Source: Gymnopus androsaceus JB14 (Eukaryota > Basidiomycota > Agaricomycetes > Agaricales > Omphalotaceae). From it: a DNA stretch of 64,000 nucleotides. The stretch spans positions 63,731-127,730 of the forward strand of contig ML769472.1 of the NCBI GenBank assembly GCA_009733575.1. Reading direction: 5' to 3'. The notes beneath the pieces are model-generated. The model was not told where the DNA came from. It saw only the letters and a program-made list of their open reading frames with translations, and did no database searches. This document shows, in pieces, positions 50,512 through 62,104 of this stretch. Each line of letters starts with the position of its first letter. The stretch's first letter is position 1. Both the position numbers and the translations under genes were made by a program.

Positions 50512-51257
50512 TAGGGACTAGCATGGTCGCCCCGGGTGCTGCCCGGGGGGCGGACTTTGAAATCCGCATGGATTTCAATCCACCCGGGGCAATTTTCACG
50601 GTTACGGGTGACCACGGTTGCAGTACCTGACCATAATGATACATCTAATCCATTGATTTACTATATTAAGCATGCCAAAGCAAGGCGTTTTGCAACTAAA
50701 AAAGCTCATAGGAAGGACTAGAAGTATGTAAATATGCAATTATAATGAAATGTTTGTACACTTTGATCCCAATAGTATCAACTTTTGTCAGATGATCCTC
50801 CTCCTCCTCTCATAGCACTCTCTAATGCTGATACAGCTTCATGAAAATCATAGAAAGGTGCATTGCACCAAGGTCCCAGAGCCATTGATGACTTGAATGT
50901 ATTACATGGAGAATCAACATGAAGGGAGCGATATGGCTTCTAAAAACAGCACTGGCTGTAGAGCGAACAAGGGTGAAGAAGCTACAAGATGACCTTAAGT
51001 TAGCAAGGGGGCAATAGATACTCACCACTAACTGTAAAAGACTTTCTCTTATTGTTTGATGCAGTAGAAAAGATATTATTTCATTTATTAACGGTCGTGT
51101 CGTACAGGAAGTAAAGAAGGCACCAAATCACGTACCGAACCACGGATATCCATATCCATCCCGTACCCGTGGAAAAGTCCCCGCCCCGTACCCGTCCGTA
51201 AATTCACGGGTGGGCATGGGTGGATACCCGGATTCTCGAATCCATGCTAGTCCCCTA
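50512..51257. mobile_element. Non-autonomous hAT-like element (746 bp), complete
   Basis: Begins tagggactagcatgg and ends ccatgctagtccccta, an imperfect inverted repeat with one extra base. It is flanked by direct 8-bp copies of gcgcttct at 50504-50511 and 51258-51265. Subterminal GC-rich blocks with ccgtacccgt-type motifs occur at the right end, and a gccccggg/cccggggc inverted repeat at the left. No transposase domain is encoded. A partial copy lies at 41738-42096, and an inverted right part forms the second arm of the palindrome. Confidence 0.9.
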
Positions 51258-51766
51258 GCGCTTCTCATGCCACACGTGATATCAGATCACGGTTTCTAAC
51301 TCCCCTGAATCATCGGAGTCCGATGATTCAGGGGAGTTAGAAACCGTGATCTGATATCACGTGTGGCATGAGAAGCGCTAGGGACTAGCATGGATTCGAG
51401 AATCCGGGTATCCACCCATGCCCACCCGTGAATTTACGGACGGGTACGGGGCGGGGACTTTTCCACGGGTACGGGATGGATATGGATATCCGTGGTTCGG
51501 TACGTGATTTGGTGCCTTCTTTACTTCCTGTACGACACGACCGTTAATAAATGAAATAATATCTTTTTCTACTGCATCAAACAATAAGAGAAAGTCTTTT
51601 ACAGTTAGTGGTGAGTATCTATTGCCCCCTTGCTAACTTAAGGTCATCTTGTAGCTTCTTCACCCTTGTTCGCTCTACAGCCAGTGCTGTTTTTAGAAGC
51701 CATATCGCTTCCTTCATTGTTGATTCTCCATGTAATACATTCAAGTCATCAATGGCTCTGGACATA
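50870..51766. repeat. 0.9-kb near-perfect palindrome
   Basis: Arms 50870-51317 and 51319-51766 are reverse complements around a single central base at 51318 (tcatcgga-g-tccgatga). The arms include the right half of the hAT-like element plus about 60 bp of its flank with the gcgcttct target copy. A few single-base differences exist between arms. Could be a real fold-back duplication or a chimeric-read join. Confidence 0.92.
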
Positions 51767-52090
51767 CTTTAACCCTTTGCTATACAACTACAGTAAGTTT
51801 GTATAAAATAAATGTGTCTATTAATATAATTCGTGGGCGGGTTGCAGTGTCAGGCGTCCGGTGATTTCTCTACAATGTATAATACTTAGTCAGGAACTCT
51901 CCGGCGGAGAGTTCCTGACCTTCTCCATAGTTTATAATCTTAATGAATGTAGGGTTCTGTTACATGTCTGGGATCCTTTCTAGTCTGCACATCGGAATCG
52001 TAACATCTCCGGGACGAGTATGGACTGTTGTATATCGCACGTCAAAGCACGAAGGATCAACGTCGTGCGCGTCGGCTTGAAAGTAACTGA
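51767..52090 (+). repeat. RTC4-MFS intergenic sequence, displaced copy
   Basis: From atactttaaccctttgc (51768) it follows the copy-1 spacer (36790 onward). Then, from about 51960 to 52060, it follows the copy-3 spacer (61830-61930: atctccgggacgagtat, then aagatcaac/aggatcaac). It has no RTC4 gene on its left; instead it abuts the palindrome. Confidence 0.8.
51889..51919. repeat. Perfect 15-bp hairpin with 1-base loop
   Basis: gtcaggaactctccg (51889-51903) and cggagagttcctgac (51905-51919) are exact reverse complements around one G. It lies within the displaced spacer and is absent from the copy-1 spacer. No function can be assigned. Confidence 0.85.
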
Positions 52091-52918
52091 GATGGAGGGA
52101 TCACGCACAGCCCGACAAGCAGGTCACTGCGTCGTGTTGATTTACTGTATCACGAACGAGTTTATAAAGATGATGCAATGAAGGTGTATAAGTAGAATTG
52201 GTTTTGGTTTCAAGCGCATTGGTACTAGCTAGGTTTCCCAGGTATTTGTTGCAAAGGTAAAGGCGTGTCAGAATTAGAATAAGAGATGTAGATTCTGGAA
52301 AGAGAGGAGAGTCGTTTTTTCCTGACGCTTAGTACTATGCGTTAACGATACCTACATAACCAGTATTCGATGATGATTGGTCAGATAAAGCTGGTTATTC
52401 CGAGAACGACTTGAAGAAGAATAAAAGTTATGTACTTGTCCCGTCTCCGAGTCCAATACGCGCACGCACCGTCCTTCGTTTGAGCTGAAATGATATGGAA
52501 AGTACGAAACAGACCAGAGCCCACTAGCGTGTCTCGGGATAGAAGTCGCTTAGCCTGACTGTCAGCTATCTTGTAGTTGATGATTTCCCGTTTCTGTGAG
52601 CTGTAACGAGCTGCCCATAAGCCTGAGCCAGAGACTGGGTAAAACAGTACTGAACGATACGCTAAATCCAATTGCTCTTTAATCCGAAGGATCAACAAGG
52701 GCTTGCTGAATCAAAGTAGCAACCGAGAGAGAGCTAAGTAAACGCGATTTTTTAGGTCTGATAACGATTGCTGTTTCCAGATATTATATCATACAAGTGA
52801 GAATGAACACATTCGTTAAGAACCGTCAAACGAAGGAAGAATTAAAGCAAGCAAAAAATATATATCCTGAAACGGAGAGTAGCATAAGAAATCGCGTATT
52901 CAATCATAGTACCATTCA
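52091..52918. other. No supported gene
   Basis: The minus-strand frame 52381-52698 has no domain. This is the 3' flank of the large gene that follows. Confidence 0.35.
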
Positions 52919-55900
52919 TTATCCCGCTGCCCTCTGCCCAGCCGCGGCCACATCTGCATCCCTCTCATTAATCAGCGCATCCCTCACCCTCCCCAAAATC
53001 TTCCCCAACTCATTCGCACCTCTCCCCTCTCCCCCATCGGCCCAAAACGCATCCCTCTCATCCCTATAAATGATCTCCCTGCCCTCCCGCCTTCAACTCT
53101 CTCAACCAACAACTCACGCAAAGACGGATGCTGTTTAAACTTCCAAAGCAACACCTTCTCCATCTCATGTAAAAACACCAAGTCCCAATCTACCCGCATG
53201 TGAGCGCTGTTTTGCGCAGAGAGGGGGTAAACGGAGAGGAGGTCAACGCATAAGCGGATTTGGGTGGCGATCTCCGGGTGAGCAGGAAGGTATTTGAGAG
53301 CTTCGTGTAAGTGGGTGGCGGTTGGATATGTTTCGTTTTGGTAGGTAATACGATGCTCTGAGCGGGGGAAGAAGCCTTTGTAAAGTTGGGTGTCTACGGT
53401 GAAATAAAGGGAGGGAGGAGTTGTTGTGGTGCGACGGGAGGAAGTTCGGGATGGAAGATGGATTGGTGCTGGGATAAGGAGGGCGTACGAGGTTCGCTTC
53501 CTCCATCATACCCGATCTCAACAAAAGGAAGAGGTGAGCCTGGCAAGGACATTGGACTGTTATTAGAGATTTCAGATTCATCCGAGTCATCAGGCGAGTC
53601 CGTTCTCAGTTGACTCAGTTGAATGATACGTGTTCCGTTTGGAGTAGTACTAGTCACAGGAATAAACCCTGGTGGAAGAGCATCGACGATAGGAATACTC
53701 CCGGATGTACTTGTGTAGGGCCTTAGAGATAGATTAGTCATTGTGTCCACACGTACTCGCAAGATGGGATGCTCCAAAGTATGGATTGCTTTATGGTCAA
53801 CCATGAGCGTGCAATCTTTGAGCTCACATTCGGTGCATATCACAATATATGTGTGTGTGTTTGGATCGGCTGCCAAGGACAGAATTTTGTCAAAAGAGAC
53901 ACTTTAAAGCATGACTATTGAACAAAGAAGACTTACAACAAGGCAAGCAAACCCAATAGACATCAAAGGAAAGGTCCACCACCTTGCGGCAAGAAGCACA
54001 GTGCCGCTGGTTAGGTTTGGACGAAATTTTCTCTTCATCAGTAACACTCTCATCGGTTGAAGGGCCGCTTGACACAATGGATGGCTTTTCAATCGGAGAA
54101 GTTTTGCCGCTTTGTTCCTCCAGAGAAAGGTCTAAGTGAGACGAAGAAGACCCACCTACCGTAGAAGACTCGACTTCGTTCACAGATGGATTAAAGCGAA
54201 CCTTCTGAGTATTGAAAGGAGAGCTCGGAACAAAGGATGCACCAGGTGATAGAAAGGGTATGCCAGTGGAGGGTGTGAAATTGTGGAATAATGGTCTTGT
54301 AGACAGTGCAAAGGCGCGCATTTTGAGAGTAAACATATCTCTCATGTGAGCAAACATCTTCATTTTGACCAATGAATGCCCTAGAGTTGGGAATGCATCG
54401 TGAGCATGTCGGCATTTGGAGCAAAAACTCGAATGCATCATGCTCTTGCTGTCGGATATGCAAGTAAAGCAATCAAAACGAGTCCCTAAAATAACCGTAT
54501 CGCATATGGTGCATAGGCAACCACTGAACAAGGAGTGAATAAAAATCATGGAAAAGCATAGTAATAAGCTCGTACTAGTGTAATGTTGCCCAATCAAACC
54601 GAGAACGCGCGACAGAACGATAGAAGCGAGAGGTCCAGGGTGGTGATACCAGCAGGAGCCGGTTCATCTCCGCCTGGTTGCTGTCATTCAATGGTTTATC
54701 ATTGATCAAGTATTGGTATCGGGACAGTTCAGCTCCGCGACGCAGTTGTCCTAACATCTCTCGCACTGTTTCCGTGCATAAAAGCTGCTTCTGAGAATAC
54801 ACCTGATGACGAACTACACTGCAGGCAAATTTCCATAGGGATCCCGCTACACGTGTACGCGCTCCATTAGGGCTTGTAGATTCAACAATTTGAGATTTAA
54901 AGTGATGGGCCCAGGTAGGCGTCTGACTGAAATAGAAATCTCCACAGATTTGGTTCGTGTTCGACTCGGAGGTGTAACCCCACTCTCCTGACATCGTATA
55001 TTGAGGAGGTAATGATGGCACAATCTAAAGCAATAGGTAGGTTAAAATCATATTCACGGTTATAATAATATATATTGTAATTACTGACTGAGGCTTGACC
55101 CGAGGAATTATCCAATGTACCGTGTAAGATTATTTCGAATGCCTGATCCATTTTATAGTCCGGCGAAGCCTTAAGATGTGCTTCTAGGGTATATTGTTGC
55201 TCAAGAGTTGCTATTCCGTTGATGGAAATAGTCCCTTGTGAGTAACTGCCGTTCCCTCGAAGCTGGAATTTGCCAACGCCGGAACACTTCCAAGTATGGA
55301 CCCTAAATTCAACCATTCCATGAATGGGGATGTGATTTCCATCAAAGAAATGGCCAGTCCAGAACCCCTCAACATCCGTGATATAGTCTTCAAGCCGCCT
55401 GAAAAATGGCCCAAGTGCTTGAGGATAAATGATCTCCGGTGAGGGAAATTTGAGAGTGACATTTGAAATGTTTTCCGGGTGTGGAGGGCAAAGTTCAGCT
55501 GAATCGTATGACGGGCCAGGTAACTCGTATGGATTTTCTCGTCGAAAGACCCCTGAATACTACAAAAAATAAAAAATAGAAATGCTTGCTTCAGTGGCAG
55601 TCTGATAATATGAATATATTTACCATGCCAAATGCAAATCTGTGAAGGCGTCCTTCAACTATAGTAGGATCAACTAAATGAGAATTTTGTGTGGTAAATA
55701 GCCCTGCAGGAGGTGTCAGTCATGGTTCTTCTCTGCTCGGACATAATACCTACAATGGAGTGTTTCGACTCGAAAAAGAATAGCATTAGAAATTTGGTGC
55801 AGAGTTTCTTTAGCGCCTGTCAACTCCTCGCGATCAAATACAATACGGGAGCCTGTTTGGAACACTGCCAAATGATGTTTGAGCAAGAGATAAATGAGGG

Positions 55901-58739
55901 GAAGGAGGTTCTACATTGAGTCAGCAATTGATACCCAAGTACAATAACCACTTACTCTTTCAATCTGCGACTCACCAATGATAAATTCAAGTGTGTCAAG
56001 CCCGTCAATTTCGTAGTTGAGAGCTTTCAGTGTTTGCTCCATGATTTCTTCTTCAGCACGAGCATAAGTTGCAATTTTCTCAGCAAAAACTCCCTCCGGT
56101 TGGTCCATGCAAGGAAAGATCTGCTGGAGCACTTGATCCACAGTATAAAAATCTGGGATGGCAAGGTATTGGTCAACAACAGCCCTGTTGGTTGGTAAAA
56201 GAGTCTCCAAACAGTTATGCATTTGGTTAATGATGGCACCAATTTTTTGTTGATACTGCCAGACTGTGAAATGTCGTCCTGTACAAATTTAAGTTCCATT
56301 TTTAATTGACAAGAAATCTGAATTCTGACCAGCAGCCCAATATGCCAGCCAATGAAGAAAACTGGTATAATTGGTTAGTGAAAAGAGAAGCACAGTATAG
56401 TATGCATCAACAAACCTCCAGTCCTTTGGACACAATGAAGTAACTTGGTTTGCCTCCCAAACGGTCACAAATCCACTAGCATCTCCATCAAATGTCTCCT
56501 TGAGTGGAACAATGTTGGCCATATTGATGTGCTTCAAAGCCCATCTTTCTGCTGCCCGTTGTTTTGCAGCAGAGAAAGCCTCACGCAGAGCAACAATCTG
56601 GTCTTCCAATGTTGAATCTGGCAAAGGCGGGCTCCTAAAGTGATCTGACACTATGGAAGAATCACTGTACTGAGCAACATAGTAGTCATGCACAGTATGC
56701 ACAAATTCCTCCACAGGGACTGACAGCTTCCAACCCTAGGAAAAGGACAGTCATCATGTAGTGAACACAACAAACAGATCACTTGGTGCCATACCATCTC
56801 CTTCCATATAGCACGCAGTTCCTGGCGTTTCATAAAACTGATATTCATTTAGCATTTAATGGTAGACTTACTGGATCGTAAATTCTGTCATGTGGCCCTT
56901 CACGAAATGCAGAAATCACTCTGCTACCTTGACGAATTACTGTTTCCTCAATGTGTTGAAGCAGCCTCTGCTGTTCATCGAACTTCCGGTTGAAGACTTG
57001 CAGATTCTTCTTCAGATCATCATCAATATTAACCGCTAACTCCTCCTTCAGGTTGCTGATAACATGTTGTGGAATTTTCACATCCACATCTGGGGCCCCA
57101 CCCTGGGAGAACCTAGTAAATTGCAATGGTATAAGGATAGGGTCAGATTTTGGTTCCCTATATGTGGAACCACCCTGATAAAATTTAACAGATTGTGATG
57201 GTACATGGATGGGTTTGGAATTTGGATGCATGAGTGGTGTTGGTCCAAAGTGATGTGGCATTGGTGGTGGGGCAGAGTAATATGCAGCTGAAGATCCAAA
57301 TTGCCGTGTAGCTGGTGGTGGGGCTGAATAATATGCTGCAGCTGGTGCTGGTGTTCTTGGTAATGCAGATGGTGTGAAGCTCATTGAAATTCCAAATGGT
57401 GATGGTTCATTTGTCTCTTCAAATGCCCATATTCTGTGAGAGATCAGTGGTAAGTAATGATACCATCATATGCCCTCTACTACTTACTCTTGCGAATCAA
57501 GCTTCAACAGTTCCCCCAGTACACTTTCATCTGAAGAGCATTTCTCTAATCCACCTCCAGCTTTGATAAGCCTCCACAGCTCCTTCTCAAGTGGGCTCCG
57601 AGTACAGAGCTTTGCAAAGATGACTTGAATGGAAGCAGCAATTGAATTAAGCACTTGTTGGTTGTTTTCCAAGAGAGAGAATGCGGAGTGGATCTTTTGT
57701 GCTGTGAACATGCTGAGCACTGAATCCAGCTCCGTGCGCCGTTCAATAAAGATCTGGATGTATCCAGCTAGTCGACTGTCATAGATTGGACTTTTGAGCA
57801 GCTTAACTAAAGCATTATTAGTTCTGAATGATATGATATGAATTTTTCAAAAAGTTGGTAGCCAACTTACCTAGACGCCGCTTCTTTGAATATGAATCAC
57901 AGAGATTTGCGCAGGAACCCATATCCTTGGCAATTTGGTCACATAGACTTTTAAAGCTCTGTTCTACTGTAGACCCTTTTTCATGCTCCTTTTGCTCCGG
58001 TTTAATGGCTCGAAGTCTGTTTCAAAAGATTATTCAGTAGTACCACTATAGTAGCAAGTACGGAGTGAATCTGAAACCTACTGGACAAATATTTCCATCA
58101 TCTCTTGCATCTTGACCTGCAATACTAGCACTTTCTGATCGTTATCTCGTCGTTTGAGTTCCAGCGTGACAATAGCTTTGAATGCTAGGACAGCAACACC
58201 TTTGGCAAAGATAATAAATCCTTCACTGGTGATATTCATTCATTGAATCCACCCACCTATGACAGGATGTATCTTCCGCACGTCATCGAGAATGTCCATC
58301 AGCACCTGACTGGACGTAGCAAAGTCCTTGACCTTGTCCTCTATTGCTTTAAACTCAGCTGAGGACACGATGTTGGAGATGCTATCCTGGTTCGTTGACT
58401 GGAAATTGGAATATGCTTGGTAGGCTGCGGTTAGGTCTGCCAGGCGACGATCTGTATCTGAAGTATGTAACGTTGATTAACTATATATGAAGAAGTTCAA
58501 ATATTGCGATTTCGCAGCATACCTTGTGACAATCCTTCATGAGTACCTTGAGTTTTCTCACTTGAAACTGCTGCACTATCACGGTCGGGATTATGGGCAG
58601 TATGATTGGAATTGCGATTGATCTTGGTAATTGGTAGAGGCATGATAGATGTCATAAAAGCGCCCATACTCTTGTACTGCCGAATCATTCGGTCCTTGAC
58701 TGCGTCCCGTTCTGTCCGCTCGATTTTGAATAGCCCCAT
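52919..58739 (-). CDS. Large EF-hand / ZZ zinc finger / NADAR multidomain protein
   Basis: Starts MGLFKIERTERD at 58739 and runs through many short introns. Order: helical N-terminal domain like those of mushroom STAND-type proteins (VLMDILDDVRKIHPVIG, VTLELKRRDNDQKVLVLQVK, RLAGYIQIFIERRTELDSVL); Pro/Tyr-rich linker; helical KKNLQVFNRKFDEQQRLLQ and GPHDRIYDP; a canonical EF-hand loop DGDASGFVTVWE; a β-rich region (FWTGHFFDGNHIPI, MSGEWGYTSES, ICGDFYFSQTPTWAHHFKSQ); two ZZ fingers (CTICDTVILGTRFDCFTC with CSKCRHAHD; HCASCRKVVDLSFDVYWVC with CTECELKDC); and a C-terminal NADAR domain (YKGFFPRSEHRITYQNETYP, VDWDLVFLHEMEKVLLWKF, ERDAFWADGGEGRGANELGK). The EF-hand/ZZ part is a known agaricomycete family of unknown role; NADAR domains act on ADP-ribose-type substrates. 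Frame breaks near 53400 and 53080 separate and split the NADAR part, so the fusion needs confirmation. Confidence 0.75.
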
Positions 58740-59726
58740 GATGCATGACTTCACCCGGAGCTATTTATATCCAATCAGTCGCCGGTGTATAGGGGGACGA
58801 AGCCATTTCTCATGCCAAAGCTGCAGCGACGTTTGATGGTACTACAAAGCCAGCTCGAGTCTGGGCTTTCCACAGTTCTACGCCATTTTTTTCTAGATGG
58901 AATCCACTGGAGGTTACCGTGGGAAGTGTTTATCGTTAATATCAACTCGATTTTTTTATAACTTTAAATTCAGGCTTCTCCTTTTTTCGTCCATCGTACA
59001 CCACTATTTGCACGGAAGGTTCCAGGAAAGGACCTTAGGAGATCCTGTTAGGCCGTCTATGACTCCGCCACGTACACCATAACCTCTTATCCTTTTCCCA
59101 TTGCCCACCCTCCGATAGTCCAACTTCAACGACACTAGGTCCAGCGCCATCTATGCACAGTTGGAACCGACTCCGCAAATGCTCACTCGACATCCCTTCA
59201 AAACAAATAACGGACCCGGTTGGGCTCAACCTTCCCAGTATTATTTTAAATAATATTACTCAGTATATCCTTATCGGACGGGGCAGCCTCTGGTGGATCA
59301 CTGGATGTCCTACATGCAACCTGCTTGGTTCCGGGGGTTGATTTTGGTGCGTATTGTCCTTCTTGTGTATCTCCTATTCACTAGGCTAACTGCCATTCCC
59401 TCTTTCCTTCGTTCCCGTTGGCTCCTCGCTAGCTAGCGAACGTCATCCTTTGGCCCGCAACATTGTACTGCATCGTTACGGTCAGGCCCAGTCGGACTTT
59501 ACTCGTGGCCCTGGGTTTGCGATGAAGTTGCGATTCCGACGGTTCCTCTTCCGCACTCGTACAGTCTATATCAACGACTTCCTCTTCCGACTCTATACGC
59601 CTCGCTACACAATCACGACAACCGTACACTATTAGAGATAACAACTCGTTGTTTAAGTACGCCCCTAAGCCCAAGAAACCGAAGGTCTTTCGCAGCTCTA
59701 GTGACGACAAGCGGAATCATCCGCTA
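58740..59726. other. Intergenic, left border of RTC4 copy 3
   Basis: Promoter region of the large minus-strand gene, then unassigned DNA. Homology to RTC4 copy 1 begins abruptly at about 59727 (acccgctagcttcccc). No gene is supported. Confidence 0.35.
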
Positions 59727-61733
59727 GACCCGCTAGCTTCCCCGTGTCACCCAATATCACACCCAAGAGGAGCTTCCCTGCCCCACTATCACTCGATAAC
59801 ATTCCCTGTGTTAATGTCACCTGTGAAGAAGGCGTTCTCTGCTCGAGCTGAACCTTTCCCGGTGTCTCCCAATATTCAACAGGCGAAGAAGCCAGGAGGA
59901 AGGGGAAAAAAACGATGAGCTGCCAAGGAAGCAGAAGCACAAGGAAGGCCTGTTGTCCCAGCAGTTGTGCCGTTCCCGTTGTCGTTGGAGGCCTCGCAGT
60001 CTACTCCCAGAGCTGGTCCTTCGCGTCGACGCACCAAGAGAAAAAAGAATGTCTAGCGGGTCACCTGAGGTTGAAGATAGTCCGTCGAAGAAAAGACGAC
60101 GTGAGTACGTTGACATTGCTGCTACCCCTCATACGATACTAATCCCTTCACAACTAGCTTATCTTCCTCGCCTCCTGAAGGTCTTCATTTCGGTGATGAT
60201 GACGATGACGAAGAGGAAAATTACTGTACGTTTACCTTTCTATTCATCTATTGATCGCTCACTCATCTATCCTTCATTTAGTCTACAACCCGCAAGTAGA
60301 TGCTAACACTCTTTGACCCTATTGTGACGAACCTCTCCCTTCCTCACCTACGCCACATCTCGAACGCCTCCTACCACTGCCAAGAAATCCGTTCGCGTCC
60401 CTAGATCCAGTCTACCCGCCGAGCTCCAAGGAGTTCAACGACCGTGTTTTGCTCCTCCCAGAGGTCGCCGTGCGGCTCATCATGGAAGATAAATCTCTCT
60501 CTGGATCCTCAGGTGTACAGAAGGCGCTACAGACTCTACGAGATAGTAGCTCGTATGATGTTGCGATGTTCCCTGAGGATGCTGGCGATGGCAAGGGCAA
60601 GGGCAAGGGCAAGGGCAAAAACAAGAGTAGAGGAGAGGAGAAGGAAAAGGAAAAGGGAAGGGTGTATACCAGTTAGACGATGCGGGTGAAGACGAAACCA
60701 ACAAGGAGCTGATCAGATGGCGAGAGAGAAGGTGAGGAAACGCAGATTGGAGCTCGAGAAAAAGAACGAACGAGAGGAGGAGATCATCCAACAAGAACAG
60801 GCGCAAGCGAAAAGGGAGCTGCGTAAAAGCAAATCGAAGCGGAAGGAGAAGGAGAAGGAAAGCGAGACGGAACCTGCTGTTGTTAAAGCATCCTCGCTAC
60901 AAAGACCCAAACCAAAGCCGAGACCTAGACCGAAAGCGATTCCAAGAACGAAGAGCACTCCTTTACGGACAACGCACTTGGGTCTGACCTCGAACTAGGA
61001 CCTAGATATGCGCCTCCGGATCATTCCAACTTTTGACATGACCAACGCTGTTCCTATCCCCGAGGATGATGATGGCTGGGACAACCTCGACGCCACACTT
61101 GATAATGCTTTTATCAAAGAAGACAATATTGGACCCCCCGGTCGACATCTAGTCTCTCCTCGCGCAAAGTGCTGGTACTGAAAGCGATTCTGAACACGTC
61201 ATGGTAATTTCCTCCGAGTCTGAGAGAGACTCCAACTCGAATGCTGATCACGACGACGAACGCGCAGGGACAAAGCTGCTTCCGTAGCTTCTGCGAGATC
61301 ACCTAGCATCGAATGTTCCCTCCTCCACCTCCTCCACCTCCACCAGAATCTTCCGAGCCGGTCGATCCCATGCCAAGGCAAATTCCAACCCGTCGCATCG
61401 TTAGCTTCATCATCTTCGTCTTCGTCATCTTATAATCGAAATGAAGAAATGCCGAGCTCATCGTTAGGCAACCGGAGCGATAACTGTGGACTGACCCCTG
61501 TAGAATTTGCGAAGCAGAGGCGAAAACTTGAAGAGGCTCAGAAAAAAAAAACAGGACCACCGTGAGTGAAAACTTTCATCTTTCCTTCATCTATACGTAG
61601 TTCATTGTTCTACTTAGTATCTAGACCAAACGTTGAGAAGAAGGAAAGCTCGAAATCATTCCAGCGGTCAGATTCTAAGTATTCTGACTCTGGGTGGATA
61701 GTGGATGACAGTGACGACTATTATAGTGTATAA
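59727..61733 (+). pseudogene. RTC4-domain gene, copy 3
   Basis: Follows copy 1 from about 34189 to its last exon, but it lacks the first 730 bp. A TGT to TGA change at about 60316 converts the first cysteine of the CxxC pair into a stop. About 520 bp (34905-35430 in copy 1, the core of the RTC4 domain including VCQRHR and FWEEII) are deleted at about 60405. Frame shifts and stops follow (for example 60674 and 60996). The coiled coil and acidic tail are still readable. Clearly non-functional. Confidence 0.9.
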
Positions 61734-62104
61734 TATACTTCATGGTCTGTTTGGTTAGTACTTTACCCTTTACTATACAACTACAGTAAGTATGTTTAAA
61801 ATAAATGTGTCTGTAATTCGCGCGCGAGTTCTGGGATTCTTTCTAGTCTGCATATCCGAATCGTGACATCTCCGGGACGAGTATAGACTGTTGCATAGCA
61901 CGTCGAAGCACGAAAGATCAACATCGTACGCGTCGATCCAACGCTGTTCAACGATGCATGATGGAAGGAAAGAAAGAGTAAATAAACGTGCACGAGCGCT
62001 GGATATTCTAACACAGTCGGTATCTTGAATCCACTAAATCCACGAAAAAGCCATGTTCTCAACATGACTCCGATCATGTTGTTGCATCTTATATTATTTC
62101 CATC
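61734..62104. other. RTC4-MFS intergenic region, copy 3
   Basis: Homologous to 36760-37041 and to 51767-52090. It contains ccatgttctcaacatgactccg just upstream of the MFS start, matching copy 1. Confidence 0.6.

Noticed and set aside
49881..51766. CRISPR-like or tRNA-like array from repeated cgggtacc/ccgtatac motifs
   Set aside because: The motifs are subterminal repeats of hAT elements, are irregularly spaced, and the genome is eukaryotic.
52381..52698. 105-codon minus-strand gene
   Set aside because: No domain, no splice context, and no conservation can be judged.
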